Shown here piece after piece: positions 23,501 through 33,000 of a stretch of 64,000 bases of DNA. Numbering within the stretch: position 1 is the stretch's first letter; the number at the start of each line of letters is the position of its first letter. Both the position numbers and the translations under genes were made by a program. Location of the stretch: positions 14,198,001 to 14,262,000 of the forward strand of contig NC_091050.1 of assembly GCF_963966145.1 (NCBI RefSeq), given 5' to 3'. The stretch comes from Tenebrio molitor (lineage: Eukaryota; Arthropoda; Insecta; Coleoptera; Tenebrionidae). The notes under the pieces were generated by a model. That model saw only the letters and a list, made by a program, of their open reading frames with translations. It was not told where the DNA came from and made no database searches.

Positions 23501-25951
23501 ATCCAGGTTTCGGGGCTGTCGTACCCAGGAATTATAAGCGTGACGGCTGGGGGAATCACGCGATTCGAAGGGAGGCGCCTCCGTTTGAGAAATATCGCCC
23601 TTATTAAGAAATTAACACCGCCGACATCATTAAAGTGTGATACTCCCGGCAACTTCCATGATGAAATCGTCTGAAATTCCACTTTTTCGATCTTCCACCC
23701 TCCAACCGCCACCGCTTTAAGTCCCGGACTATGCAGTGGAATTTCAAACGGGACTTTATCAAAACACTCTTGAATGCTCCTATTTTGCTAAACCGAACTA
23801 AGCGCAGCCGAACAGATACAGACGTTATTTCAACTCGAAAGCAATGTTGGTTTAGCAATTTATAACTGTACGTGGGAAAGTTTCGTGGGGTATTCGCGAA
23901 GAAATCAATTTAAAACTCATGCATAAGAGGCGATGCAGCCTCTTACGGCGCTGTGCATCCGAAACCTTACATAAACACTTCCCGCTTCTTATTCATGGTA
24001 TAAGATACTAGGCTGGCCTCTAAATCAATTTTCTATTATGTCTCAAAACTCCACCGGCTGTTTTTCCAGCGGAAAAGCTCAACCGGACGCCATCTTATGG
24101 AGAACGGGGAAACTCTAATCCCGCGTCACAAACAAATCACCGAAGGCCTCTTTCCCGTGTACTCCCCCCAAGATGCAGCAAAGGATAAACTTCATGATTT
24201 TTACTTAAACGTGCAAAAACATAAAAACAACTTTTCAAAAAAAGCTCCCGATAGAACAGCCGAAGCGGGAAATTTTTTTTCTTTCTGCTGGAGGTCCGCG
24301 GGAGTCGACCACAAACGCACTACTATGGGGAGAGGGTGTTGAATAAAATTTTCTTGAAACAACCCTCGCTATATTAGGAGTATATTCTGTAATCGGGTCG
24401 TTTCATCAGAAGTGGGACGTATGGAAAAATCCGGTTCGAAGGACCCCGAGACCGGTTGTCCTTTTTGCCCTCAGGTCCGGCCGTCTGTACTGAATTTATT
24501 TTACTGATTTCAGCAATCCCTTACCGGATTTCGAATCGAACATAATCCTTTAAAGTTACTCGACCCCGCTCAAATTAATTACGGCCTTAATTGAAGCACT
24601 TTTGGGTCTCTTGACATACTTGACATATAATTTGAATCCTCTCTCGTCCCACTGTACCGAATCAAGTTGATTTTTGAAATAATTAATAAAGCAAGGCGGA
24701 AGCGTCGACGTGCTTTTCCCCACCGATATTAAAAGTTTTAGAAAAAAGGAGGGTCGACGTTGAACTTTTTAATGCGACACGTAACACTCGAATATCTTGT
24801 TGAATAAGTGTCCGCCGCCTCTTGGAGATTCTCTTATTTCAACAGTTAAATTTTATAATTGAAAAAAATTTAATTAGATTGTTATTTGATTAAAGTTGAA
24901 ATTTCTGTTTTTCTTCCGTTTCGTCTTTTATCAACACCGTTTCGGTGAATTTGTCTTCGGTTGATAAGAGAAATTGGTGTAAACACCTTTTCATTGTATT
25001 TCACGAGGGAGAGTGCTTCGGCGCACAAATTTGCATTACGCTTATTTTTGCGGGGAGGAATCGTGTATTTTTTCTGGAGCATCTCCATGACGACGATAAC
25101 CCCTCGATCCCGCACAAGCTGATTCTCGCTTCTCGTTTGCAGATACCAAGCCGAAGCTGAAGAACCACTACCGGGCCCACCGTCTGTCCTTCTGGCTGAA
25201 CCTGGTGCCGGACTTGCACAAGCCGGGCGGCGACGACGTCCCCATGTCCCACCACAACCTGGTGGACGACGACCCGCCCATGCCCAAGCTGCCGTCGCTC
25301 AACCCCAAGAAGCTGCCCACGACGGAGAATCCGGGCGACGCGGGGCGCACCTCCCCCGGGTCCAACAACTCGGCCCTGGCCACTGTGGGAACCCCCGACT
25401 CCACCGAACGCGTGGAGGAACTAGGCGGCCTCAGCACCACCACCCACCCCGTCGAGGACGGCTTCGCGGCGTACTCGACCGCCCTCAGCGTCACCATCGC
25501 CATCGGGTGCTCGCTCCTCATCCTCAACGTGCTCATCTTCGCCGGGGTGTACTACCAGCGGGACAAGACGCGGATGAACGAGAACAGCGGCCAGCCGAAG
25601 AAGCGCAACGAGAACGGACAGATGCCCAACAACATCTGCGGCGACCTGGAGTCGAGCATCATCGGGGTGAAGAGCGACCCGGCCACCATACTAGGCCACC
25701 ACCACTCCCACCACCAGCTTCCGCCGCCCGAGTTCGCGGACCTGCCGCAGAACAACGCCACGCTGCCCAGGCCGCCGCCGCCCCCCAAGATATCGAAGGC
25801 CAACGTGAACACGTTGTCGTCGAACCAAGTGCCGGAGAACCAACCCTTGCTGTCGACGCACAGCATACAGTTGATAAACACGGGGACCCTCACCAAGAAG
25901 AATACCCACATGAACTCTAAACAGAACACAATGGAGGAGTTGAGGGTGTGA
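8302..25951 (+). CDS. Neuroligin, 3' half (partial)
   Basis: Neuroligins are postsynaptic cell-adhesion proteins with a catalytically dead cholinesterase-like ectodomain that binds neurexins, one membrane helix and a cytoplasmic tail that recruits PDZ scaffolds. Five exons join in phase: 8302-8562, 12785-13257, 22219-22370, 22616-22719 and 25143-25951, giving about 416 residues to the TGA at 25949. Diagnostic stretches are FHRAILMSGSALSPWAL, AFGPSVDGVV, FLYVFDYQTKFGDYPQ, GEELPYLFGAPLVGGF, MIYWSNFARTG and LSFWLNLVPDLHKP. The helix SVTIAIGCSLLILNVLIFAG followed by VYYQRDK is highly typical of neuroligins. The N-terminal half of the ectodomain is upstream of the window. Insects have several paralogues and I do not assign the number. 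Confidence 0.93.
9790..9965. repeat. Dispersed repeat family D, copy 2
   Basis: Shares ATATTTTCTT, a degenerate AATGATCCATCACGCAAC block and AAGGCCTTTGTTACAATTGT with 7555-7689 and with 11755-11890. The match is mosaic and the family is old. Confidence 0.4.
10040..10190. repeat. Dispersed repeat family C copy
   Basis: AAAAATGGTGGATGCGCAGG near 10049 begins the unit, and ATGCAATTAATTAGTC and AAATATCTGTCTATATT follow in an AT-rich tail. It resembles the units at 5306, 10933, 11617 and 19661. Confidence 0.5.
10262..10366. repeat. Dispersed repeat family B, copy 2 (inverted)
   Basis: Reverse complement of 4841-4945, sharing CACGAGCCGTAGGCGAGTGG and GCGTATAATGATGGCTATTA. Confidence 0.8.
10925..11070. 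repeat. Dispersed repeat family C copy
   Basis: AAGTGGTGGATGCGCCGGGA near 10930, followed by CTATGGATTTTGCGGTGGTA and ACATTTCTGTCTAATATTC, the same order of phrases as in the other family C units. Confidence 0.55.
11610..11890. repeat. Dispersed repeat families C and D, adjacent copies
   Basis: AAAATGATGGAGGCGCCGGG at 11611 starts a family C unit, with TATTTTACAGAATTCGCTGT in its tail. A family D-like segment ending TTTGTAACAATTGTCGCC follows at about 11755-11885. A plus-strand reading frame over this part is considered accidental. Confidence 0.45.
12785..13257 (+). CDS. Neuroligin exon (esterase-like domain)
   Basis: The acceptor TTGTTTCAG ends at 12784 and the donor CCCCAG/GTAAGG begins at 13258. 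The exon starts in phase 1 and ends in phase 0. It encodes 157 full codons including SRYDLLLGVVKAEAYFAF, RRSKILRTFVRNTYSYH and FLYVFDYQTKFGDYPQ. The long antisense reading frame at 12781-13200 is a shadow of this exon. Confidence 0.93.
17852..19066 (-). mobile_element. Internally deleted Tc1/mariner-like transposon
   Basis: Degenerate terminal inverted repeats delimit about 1.2 kb. The left end reads ATACAGAGTCTCTAAGAATG, followed by TGGGATCC. The right end, reverse-complemented, reads ATACAGACTGTCTATAAAAG, followed by AATGTAGGATC. Between them, on the minus strand, lies a transposase remnant with an N-terminal helix-turn-helix. The combination is that of a dead, non-autonomous derivative. 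It sits next to a family C core (17836). Confidence 0.7.
18110..18743 (-). pseudogene. Mariner-like transposase pseudogene
   Basis: Reading from 18743 downward, the N-terminus has the DUF4817-like helix-turn-helix arrangement of insect mariner-type transposases (VLKKSLAAHIYRIVNRF, then a TGSV-like junction). An in-frame TAA at 18537-18539 interrupts it. The same frame resumes with the second helix-turn-helix (TGVPRSTCHKIVIKNLHLH) and NYCNWFENNL. The sequence then jumps almost directly to SPDLTSLNFSVFGYLK in another frame, the usual segment around the last catalytic motif, and finally to VKRCLEQNGGHLKSFL, the typical C-terminus. The central part with the DDE/D residues is missing. There is one nonsense change, at least one frameshift and an internal deletion, so no active enzyme is made. 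Confidence 0.75.
19190..19275 (-). repeat. 3' end fragment of the element at 6.6 kb
   Basis: AAAATTTCCGATAATATTGC and GGAATCTGGAAAAGTGCCCC plus GAATGCTTGC match 6649-6693 almost exactly, in the same orientation. Only the extreme 3' part is present, consistent with 5' truncation or partial deletion. Confidence 0.75.
19655..19960. repeat. Dispersed repeat family C, two tandem units
   Basis: AAAATGGTGGATGCGCCGGG near 19656 and AAAAATGGTGAATGCTC near 19840 start consecutive units about 183 bp apart. Both share TTTATAGATTTTATTGTGAC-like text and AAATCTCTGTCC-like text in their tails. An inverted core lies near 19332. Confidence 0.6.
22219..22370 (+). CDS. Neuroligin exon (esterase-like domain, C-terminal part)
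   Basis: The acceptor TTGCTTCCAG ends at 22218 and the donor ACGGG/GTGAGC begins at 22371. It encodes RQGCIHGEELPYLFGAPLV and MIYWSNFARTG, the region that in active cholinesterases would carry the catalytic histidine loop. It ends in phase 2. Confidence 0.92.
22616..22719 (+). CDS. Neuroligin exon (short, end of esterase-like domain)
   Basis: The acceptor AATTTTGCAG ends at 22615 and the donor CTAG/GTGAGT begins at 22720. It encodes NPNEPPEGARQERSRFKNID then WTAYEAVHKKYLNL, matching the neuroligin segment where NPNEP precedes a conserved W. Phase 2 in, phase 1 out. Confidence 0.9.
22720..25142 (+). other. Neuroligin intron, 2.4 kb
   Basis: Bounded by GTGAGT and CGTTTGCAG. No repeat family described elsewhere in the window was detected and no reading frame looks conserved. 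Confidence 0.8.
25143..25951 (+). CDS. Neuroligin terminal exon (stalk, membrane helix, tail)
   Basis: The exon begins in phase 1 (completing Asp of DTKPKLKNHYRAHRLSFW) and runs to TGA at 25949-25951. A Pro/Ser/Thr-rich stalk of about 80 residues leads to the membrane helix at about 25481-25549 (SVTIAIGCSLLILNVLIFAG), a basic stop-transfer VYYQRDKTR, and a tail of about 130 residues with a His run (GHHHSHHQ) and the proline stretch RPPPPPKIS. The extreme C-terminus is EELRV. This gives Leu at -2 and Val at 0, a class II-like PDZ ligand, rather than the Thr-Arg-Val ending of vertebrate neuroligins. Confidence 0.92.
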
Positions 25952-26720
25952 CGCACAGGCGTGACAGTGATACGCAATAACTTTGCTCAAACACTATTTT
26001 TTATCTGATCGAATCGAAGCGCTCGTGGGGTGCACTCAAGACACTCGGCTCGTGGTTCTAGTGATGGTTCGAGAACTCGATGTTTATACCTACTTATCTG
26101 TGAATATTAGGCTTAGGTGCTCGACAAAATTTTTGACTGTCCAGACCAACCAAAGACGTTGTCATCATCCCGACACAATCATGTAAATCGCAGCTCTCCG
26201 GCAGCCCCTTTCATCCCCCCGTGGACATTCACACTTGAGCCACCCGGGACTGTGCAATCTCGTTTTGTAAAGACGACATAAAATCCAAAAATTTCAAGAC
26301 GTATGCGTCAGTGATTTTGCGATGGGAGGGTCGTGAGGGTGTTAGTCACATTTATACGGGCTGAGGCTTAATCCGATTAGAAAACGACCAAATCCGGACT
26401 TTGAAGTGCTTAATTTTCGTCTCCGGATGACACGGGCTTAAGTGCTTAATTAAAGGTGGTTCAATAAATTGTAATAGCGCGGAACAGTGCCCTCTGGTGC
26501 AATTACTTTCCAATCAAATTATAGACGACGGCTTTAACGTCCAAACCGAATTCTGAATTGCGAATCGATTCCGCTCTCCATCTCTCTTTCTTTTCAACTT
26601 TTCATTTTTCCACTGTGACACCGACACGAGTTCCCATCGCAAATGCGATTGTTATTACCGAAATGAATGAATGTTGTGTAAATACCCTAGACTAATAAAA
26701 TGTTAAATAAACAATTTAAA
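25952..26720 (+). other. Neuroligin 3' UTR (probable)
   Basis: The sequence after the TGA has no further coding potential and reaches two AATAAA hexamers at 26694-26699 and 26706-26711, so a 3' UTR of about 770 bases is likely. Confidence 0.6.
26694..26711 (+). terminator. Polyadenylation signals for neuroligin
   Basis: Two overlapping-range AATAAA hexamers lie 743 and 755 bases after the stop codon. The opposite-strand AATAAA at 26796-26801 may serve the convergent ttk transcript. Confidence 0.55.
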
Positions 26721-26779
26721 ACTCATCTGGTTTTTTAATTGCGACCCGCCCCGACGAGCCTGCGCACAAGAGACCAACC

Positions 26780-29316
26780 AACACTGCTTTCAAGTTTTAT
26801 TGGATCAAAATCGAAGTAAACACATAATCTTTACATTACACTATTGTACAGAATAAAACCTTACGAGTCACTGATCTCGACTTACACTGTGGTAATGGGC
26901 TCGTAAAAGTGAGCCCTCAAATAAATCTTAACAACCCTACATGCTACTCGAGTAAAATATATTTTCATCACTTTCATCAGACTTTAAAGACAGGAAAACT
27001 TTACACGAGAGGAAGAATTATTGTATTTATACACTACATGATATTAAAAATATTATTTTTACAATCTTATATGTATACTTGAAGGATCTCGGGGTGTATT
27101 AAATGAGAGAAGGTACGTCATATTTGGCACAACGTTCAAACCAATCGAAGACGCAGACCGGAATGGGGAACCTGCGCTCGCGTCACGCCATTAGCCCTAT
27201 TTTCCGAAATATGAAAAATATAACGTCCTCGGGGCCCGACGCGAAACACATTTTTCTCGTTTAATCTTTTTTTAACGCATTATAAACGCGCTCCCTATAT
27301 TTAAACGATTTCAGGTGTAAACGCCTCAAGCCACGAACGTTTCAGTGCGAAAGCTTTTTTCCACTTTTCACAATTCACTCTGACCCATTTCGCGTAAAAC
27401 GCCGAATTAAATGCGCATTCATCAGTTTTAAATCGACGTCGTCCGCCCATGTTGTCTTTTGGCCCAGGTAGTTAATAAATAAAAAGCAATATGTTCAGCG
27501 TTTCGCCCCCAGTCACACAAATAATATGAAAAATGTAATAACGCCAGAACGTACCCTTGAGTGAGAAAATAATGAAAGTTAAATCATTTCGGAACAAATA
27601 GGAAGAACGAACGGTATGAATTTTTTACGAACGCATGGGCCTCATCGCGCGTCGAGCTTATGACGTCAACTGACCAATTTAAAATTAATATCGACAGCCA
27701 TCGGTCGATCCTTGACAAATTTGAATTTTTCCCCGACACGAACAAATTCCACAACGCTTTCCAATTTGGGAAACGTCCACTTGGCCCCGAGCGCAATTAC
27801 CGACGTTCAGTTGTTGCACTTTCATGTCGCACGAATTTAATAAAAACCTTGTTTGGAAATTGAACGGAAAATTAAAAGTGCTCAGACGTCGCACGACATG
27901 TTTACGGCGCAATAAGCCCCGACTAGCGTGACATTTGCGTAATAACCCCCGAAAATAAAAGTGGTAGTTCCGTTTCCTTCAGAATTATGCTATTAATGGG
28001 GGCCCCGGACACGTAACGCACCACACTAAATTCGCATGACCTGAAACGGGCCAATCGTGAAACGTACGTCTGAATAAAATACTGAATTACGTTTTCCATT
28101 CGTAAAGTAATTTTTACTCGTTTCCCGCTTATACAGAAATTATTTTATCCTAGGCTGGGCACAAAGAGAACAGCAGTAATGTTCCACCAGTAATTGTTTC
28201 CATACTGGATTGTTCTGTGTTGTAATTTGACAACAAGACGACTTCACTCTAACTCAATTTTCTCCAAACATGTGCACAGATTTTACGTGATTCTCTACAA
28301 AGAAAGAATAAATCTACAAAATTATCTTATCTGGAATTTTAGCATAAAAATGTTGGCAACGTTTCTCCAGTGATTGTTTCCATACTGGATTGTACTGTGG
28401 GTTAATTTAGATGCCAACAGGATTGCTTCACCTAACCTGTTTATTCTAAAATGCACGATTTAAATATATAAATTTTAATGAATAAATGCATGAAGGAGAA
28501 TAATTTAGACGAATTTATAACACGAATGAGCATCCTACCTCTGACCGGTGAATAATCTTCATTTCTACCAACTCCGCGTGTGATTTGTTTAATAGAAAAA
28601 CAATTCGCGACGTAAATACACTATTTCAAAACGGTAAACATGGCACTAGACAGTGAATTAAGCGAGTTTTGAATTATTTTTTATTTTGGAAATGACTTTT
28701 CTGGGTTAGTTTGAAATGTCATTAAGCGCGGCCTACTTGGTGTCCGAAGCGAGCCGAGCGGAAGGCGGGAACCGATCATAATTCAAATTAATTATTTGAA
28801 TGGCGGCCATTTCGGTGGCATTGTTGTAAAAATGAGCGCGGAAACCTCTCACGAGCGGAATTATGGTCGAAATTCGTCCTTTTGGTAAATACGAGAAAAA
28901 CGAGGTCGCTTTCCTTGGACAGCGCTTCTGTGCAATTTATGTCCTGTTAAATTTATGTCCTTTGACGAGGATAAAAATAGCGTCCGCAAGTTCCCCGTTC
29001 GTCTGGAAAAGTGGCTATAGGGATTGAGCAAAGGATTCCTAACGAAAAGTGCGAATAACAAAGTTGCACTGTAACGTAATTTGGCATCTGATAATCACGT
29101 TTCCTCAAGTTGAGCTTTCGGTACTATTTACAAACACAAACATTATCGTAAGTGGACAGATACGAATTTGGAAATCACTCTTTCATTGCGAAGTTATTGC
29201 TGCTGCAAGTAGTTGCAAGAGGAACCAGGGATGATACTTGCATCAGAATAAGACGGTGCCGGTGTAATACTGTTAAAAAAATTTGGTGTTGCAACTTGGC
29301 GATTTGGCACAAAGAC
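26780..29316 (-). other. Possible long ttk 3' UTR or intergenic spacer
   Basis: This 2.5-kb stretch lies between the last ttk zinc-finger exon and the neuroligin 3' end. Minus-strand AATAAA hexamers occur near 26796 and 28680, so its transcription extent is undecided. It contains a 180-bp-period duplication at 28171-28440 and otherwise nothing recognised. Confidence 0.4.
28171..28440. repeat. Two-copy tandem duplication, 180-bp period
   Basis: CCAGTAATTGTTTCCATACT at 28187 and CCAGTGATTGTTTCCATACT at 28367 are exactly 180 bp apart. Both are followed by GGATTGT and a diverged GTGTTGTAATTT / GTGGGTTAATTT block. Confidence 0.7.
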
Positions 29317-30044
29317 TTAATTGCAGGAATTCATCACCGTCGACCTCCTGCTGTAGCCCCTGCGGCTGACCGCCGCCCCCTGCGCCTCGCACTCCTTCCG
29401 CACCCTGTCGATGATGTCCGCCACCAGCTTCTCCTCTTTCACCCGCTGTTCCTCCCAGTCGGCCGACTTGCCCTCCTTCTTCTTGTTCTTGGGCGGCTCC
29501 GTCGTCTCCACCACCTCCTCCTTGATGCTGATGTTGAGCTCCTCGTGCTGCTCCATGTTTTCCGAGTGGCGCGCCGAAATGTGCCCCATGTAGCCCTTGC
29601 GGCTCTTGAAGAAGACGTTGCAGTGCGTGCACTTGAACAGGGGGGCGGGGTTGACGAGATTGTTCACGTGTAACTTGTACTTGTGTCTGTACCAATGCGT
29701 TCGAGAGGCGAGAACTTCACCACAGAGTTTACAAACTACACTTCCGTCGTGGCGCGTCAGGTACTCCAGCAGCTCGTTCTTCTTCTTCTCGTAGTTCTCG
29801 CCGTTCTCCAGCTTCGACACCATCAGGTTGCACTCGTCGTCGGTCAGGAAGTGCACCCCCGCGTTCGGCTCCATGCTCTTCTCCAGCTGCTCCTCCTGCT
29901 CCGACGGCTCGCTCAGCATGTTGCGCGCCGCCTCCGTCGAGATTATCACGGTCTCCTGCTTGATCGGGGGCACGATCTCCACCGTTATCGACGACGGGAG
30001 GTTGGTGTGGTTCTGGTTATTCTCGGGATAGTCGTAGTACTCCT
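29317..30044 (-). CDS. ttk: ttk terminal exon with a third type of C2H2 pair
   Basis: The acceptor CTCTCTTGCAG precedes 30044. The exon enters in phase 1 (GAG from the donor G plus AG) and stays open to the stop at 29317. About 150 acidic, Glu/Gln-rich residues come first. They are followed by CKLCGEVLASRTHWYRHKYK then a short linker and CTHCNVFFKSRKGYMGHISA then RH. Both fingers are C-x2-C-x12-H-x4-H. A charged tail rich in Glu and Lys follows, ending SRRSTVMNSCN. Neither finger resembles the Ttk69 or Ttk88 pairs. Intact frame, matching splice phase and location support a third isoform. It could alternatively belong to a separate gene spliced from its own 5' exon. Confidence 0.75.
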
Positions 30045-33000
30045 CTGCAAGAGAGTTGCGACAGTTAGTAGAGTTAGTACGGGTCTCAGGACGAAGTTAA
30101 TTTTTACGTCATCACGAGATTAAAGAGGAAGTGATGAGTGGGAGTTTTGTTACAAATTTTCTCGCTTTCAAACCTAAGCCTACGAAAACTAAGTTCGAAT
30201 ACTCCACTGGGGGTGAAACTGTAAGTTTGCGTCAAAGCCAACCGAAACATCCCCTGATCTACTTTCAAACTTTCTCAAGGGTTTAACAGGGTCGGGTCTA
30301 TAAATAAGTAGTTGGTAGTCAATTATCGGATGCAGATATTCCAGTAAATACCACAAACAGTACGCAAATTTTTATTTTTCCTTATAAAACAGCAAACATA
30401 CTATTCCCATAGATATGGTGCGATTACGTCTTTCCAAGGTCACGTACGTCAAAATGTCCAAAAAATTTTAAATTAGACATAATCACCTCACATTTTCGGG
30501 AATTCTATCAACTATAAATTAATATTATTTTATTTTTTCTACTCATATCGGCTAGCACATGTACTGCATTTTTTGCTGCGCACTTGCACAATTTAATAAA
30601 AGCAATTATTATGTAACACCGAAAACATATCTTGCGGTGCTGACTTTGTTTTAATTGCTTTCAATTAATTTGCAAATTCTTGGGGAAAATAAGACAAGCA
30701 GATCTTTAATTACAAGTGGACACTTGGATTATTTCAATTCTTGTCTGCAGATCGCGCAAAATTCTTTTACGCTAGACCTGAAACAAACGGGTTAGTTAGG
30801 AGCCACAAAGAGTATTTTTAAGATACTCCACCTTCGTTCGACGCTGGAATGTGTGTCGAAAGATGTGAAATCTGTTGCAGGCAATTTTTTGCTTAAGGAA
30901 AAGGGTTAAAATTGCCTGTAACAGTCTGTAGGAAGTCGACAGTGCAACAGACCCCCTGAATAAATGTTAATGTTTAGAGGTAGATTTATTAATAATGAAA
31001 AGTACAATAAACAAACAATTATTAATTCTTATCATTTCGTGAAGTAGAATTACACAAGTAGGTATAATACATTTTGCACCAAGTGACACTTTAAAAATAA
31101 TCTATAACAAAAATAACACAAATAAAGAAATTAAAATATGATACATAAGCTAAAAGCATTAAATACAAGTAAAAAATGATAGATACATCAAACAATAATA
31201 AATTGCTCAGAAAGGGAAAACAATTGTCTCGACGAAAGATCACTTCATGTTTGAACGATATAAATTTTAAAAATTTCATTTCATAAACATCATAAATTTT
31301 ATAACAAAACTTGCAACTGACTTGCAAAATATACGGATATTCTGTTCTTAATCTATTAACATTAGTATATAAATTTTACATTAATTGCACTTAGTATTTA
31401 TTATTCTTACTAATAAAGACTGTGACTGTTTCATTATTAATTATTGTTTAACAGTAACAATCTTACATGGAAGAACAGTGACGAAACTGGCCTCGGCCTA
31501 ACAAATGTAAAAACAAAAAATAATAAACAAACAAAAAAAAAAACACTATCACATTGTGATTATACAAGCTATTGCAATAGGTCTACAAATATATAATATA
31601 TATTTTTTTTTATTTCCGATATTACATCTCCGAAAAGTACGTCTAATTATTTTGATTTGATTGCCATTAGCTTAAAGAAAGTAACAATTATGATGATAAA
31701 ACATGTCTCGGGTGTCTTGTTAGTCGACTTATGTACTAATAGATCGAGGATTAAGCTTAGTTAGAAAGAATAAAATAAATAAGATTCTCAAAACAAAAAA
31801 AATGGCAAAATTAATTACAGTGAATTAAAAAAATATTGTTTTTCATTGTCCCAACACCTAAATTAAATACTTTATAGATTACTTAATTGATACATCTGTG
31901 CGCTGACGGCGTTACATAAAATATGTATGTATATAATTATTGTCTACTCTGTGCAGTCAATATTTTAAATATTATGTATAAACATTATGCTACAACTTAC
32001 TCTGTAAATGTTATAACGAATTTGTTATGAACAAAATATTTGTGTAAATAAACTATCCTAGGATATTTGCAAGACCCCTATTCTATCCAAACCAAAAAAA
32101 AACTACGATAAACTTTAGAAAAAAACAAAAAAAAAACTAGTACGATTGTTAATGCAGAATTAAAAAATAAATTTTGGATTATGGACTGCTTAGCAGTTGG
32201 TAAATTATCTCTAGTAATTACAGAACCTTCATAAGGCCATTTTAACCACTAACAGGTTAATCACATGAAGAACTAACTAGTACTATTACTTAATTGTACT
32301 TTTTTGCAAAACGCTCCAAATTTTGCGTGAATTTAAACCAACTAGCACCAAATACGAAATCAATTCTATTTTTTAATTGCGTTCCAGCGCAACCGAATCC
32401 TCGTCAACAAATCTACAACGTCTTCACGGTATTGGAAAAAACCCCATCGGCGGGAACACCACGTCCTTGGGCATGAAACAGTCGTGTACAGTTTTCATGT
32501 GGTTTTTCATTTTGTCGGGTCTCGAGAATTCTTTCGTGCACACCGGACACGGGAACACTTTCCGCTGGTGTCCCTCGTGGTAGAGGAACGCGTGTCTCTG
32601 GAAGCTGTACTTGTTCTTGAACGTCTTCTGGACGTCGACCTTGGCGCACTCCGTGCATTGGTACACCCCCTCCTTGATCGACGCGTACCGGAACAGGTTC
32701 AGCCCCCGGACGGACATCTCGGTCAGCTGCTCGGCCGGGTCCTGGCTCTGGGAGGTGGCCCGCCGGCGGGCCCGCCGCTTCACCGGCTGCCGCCCCGGCG
32801 TCGGCGCCATCATCGTCGAGCTGGGGGCGCTCGTACCCGCCGGCGTGTTGTTGTTTATGCTGTCGGTGGCGCTGAGGCGCGATTCCGACGCCGCCGGCTC
32901 GGGGGTGGTCGCCTCGTGCTTCGGGCTCAGCAGCGTCTGGGTCAGCGGCGAATCTAAAACATCACAAACGTCAATACAAAATCCACAAACTCAAAACACA

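Noticed and set aside
29152..30123. Plus-strand reading frames of 146-173 codons
   Set aside because: Antisense shadows of the third ttk zinc-finger exon, Leu/Val/His-rich without a domain.
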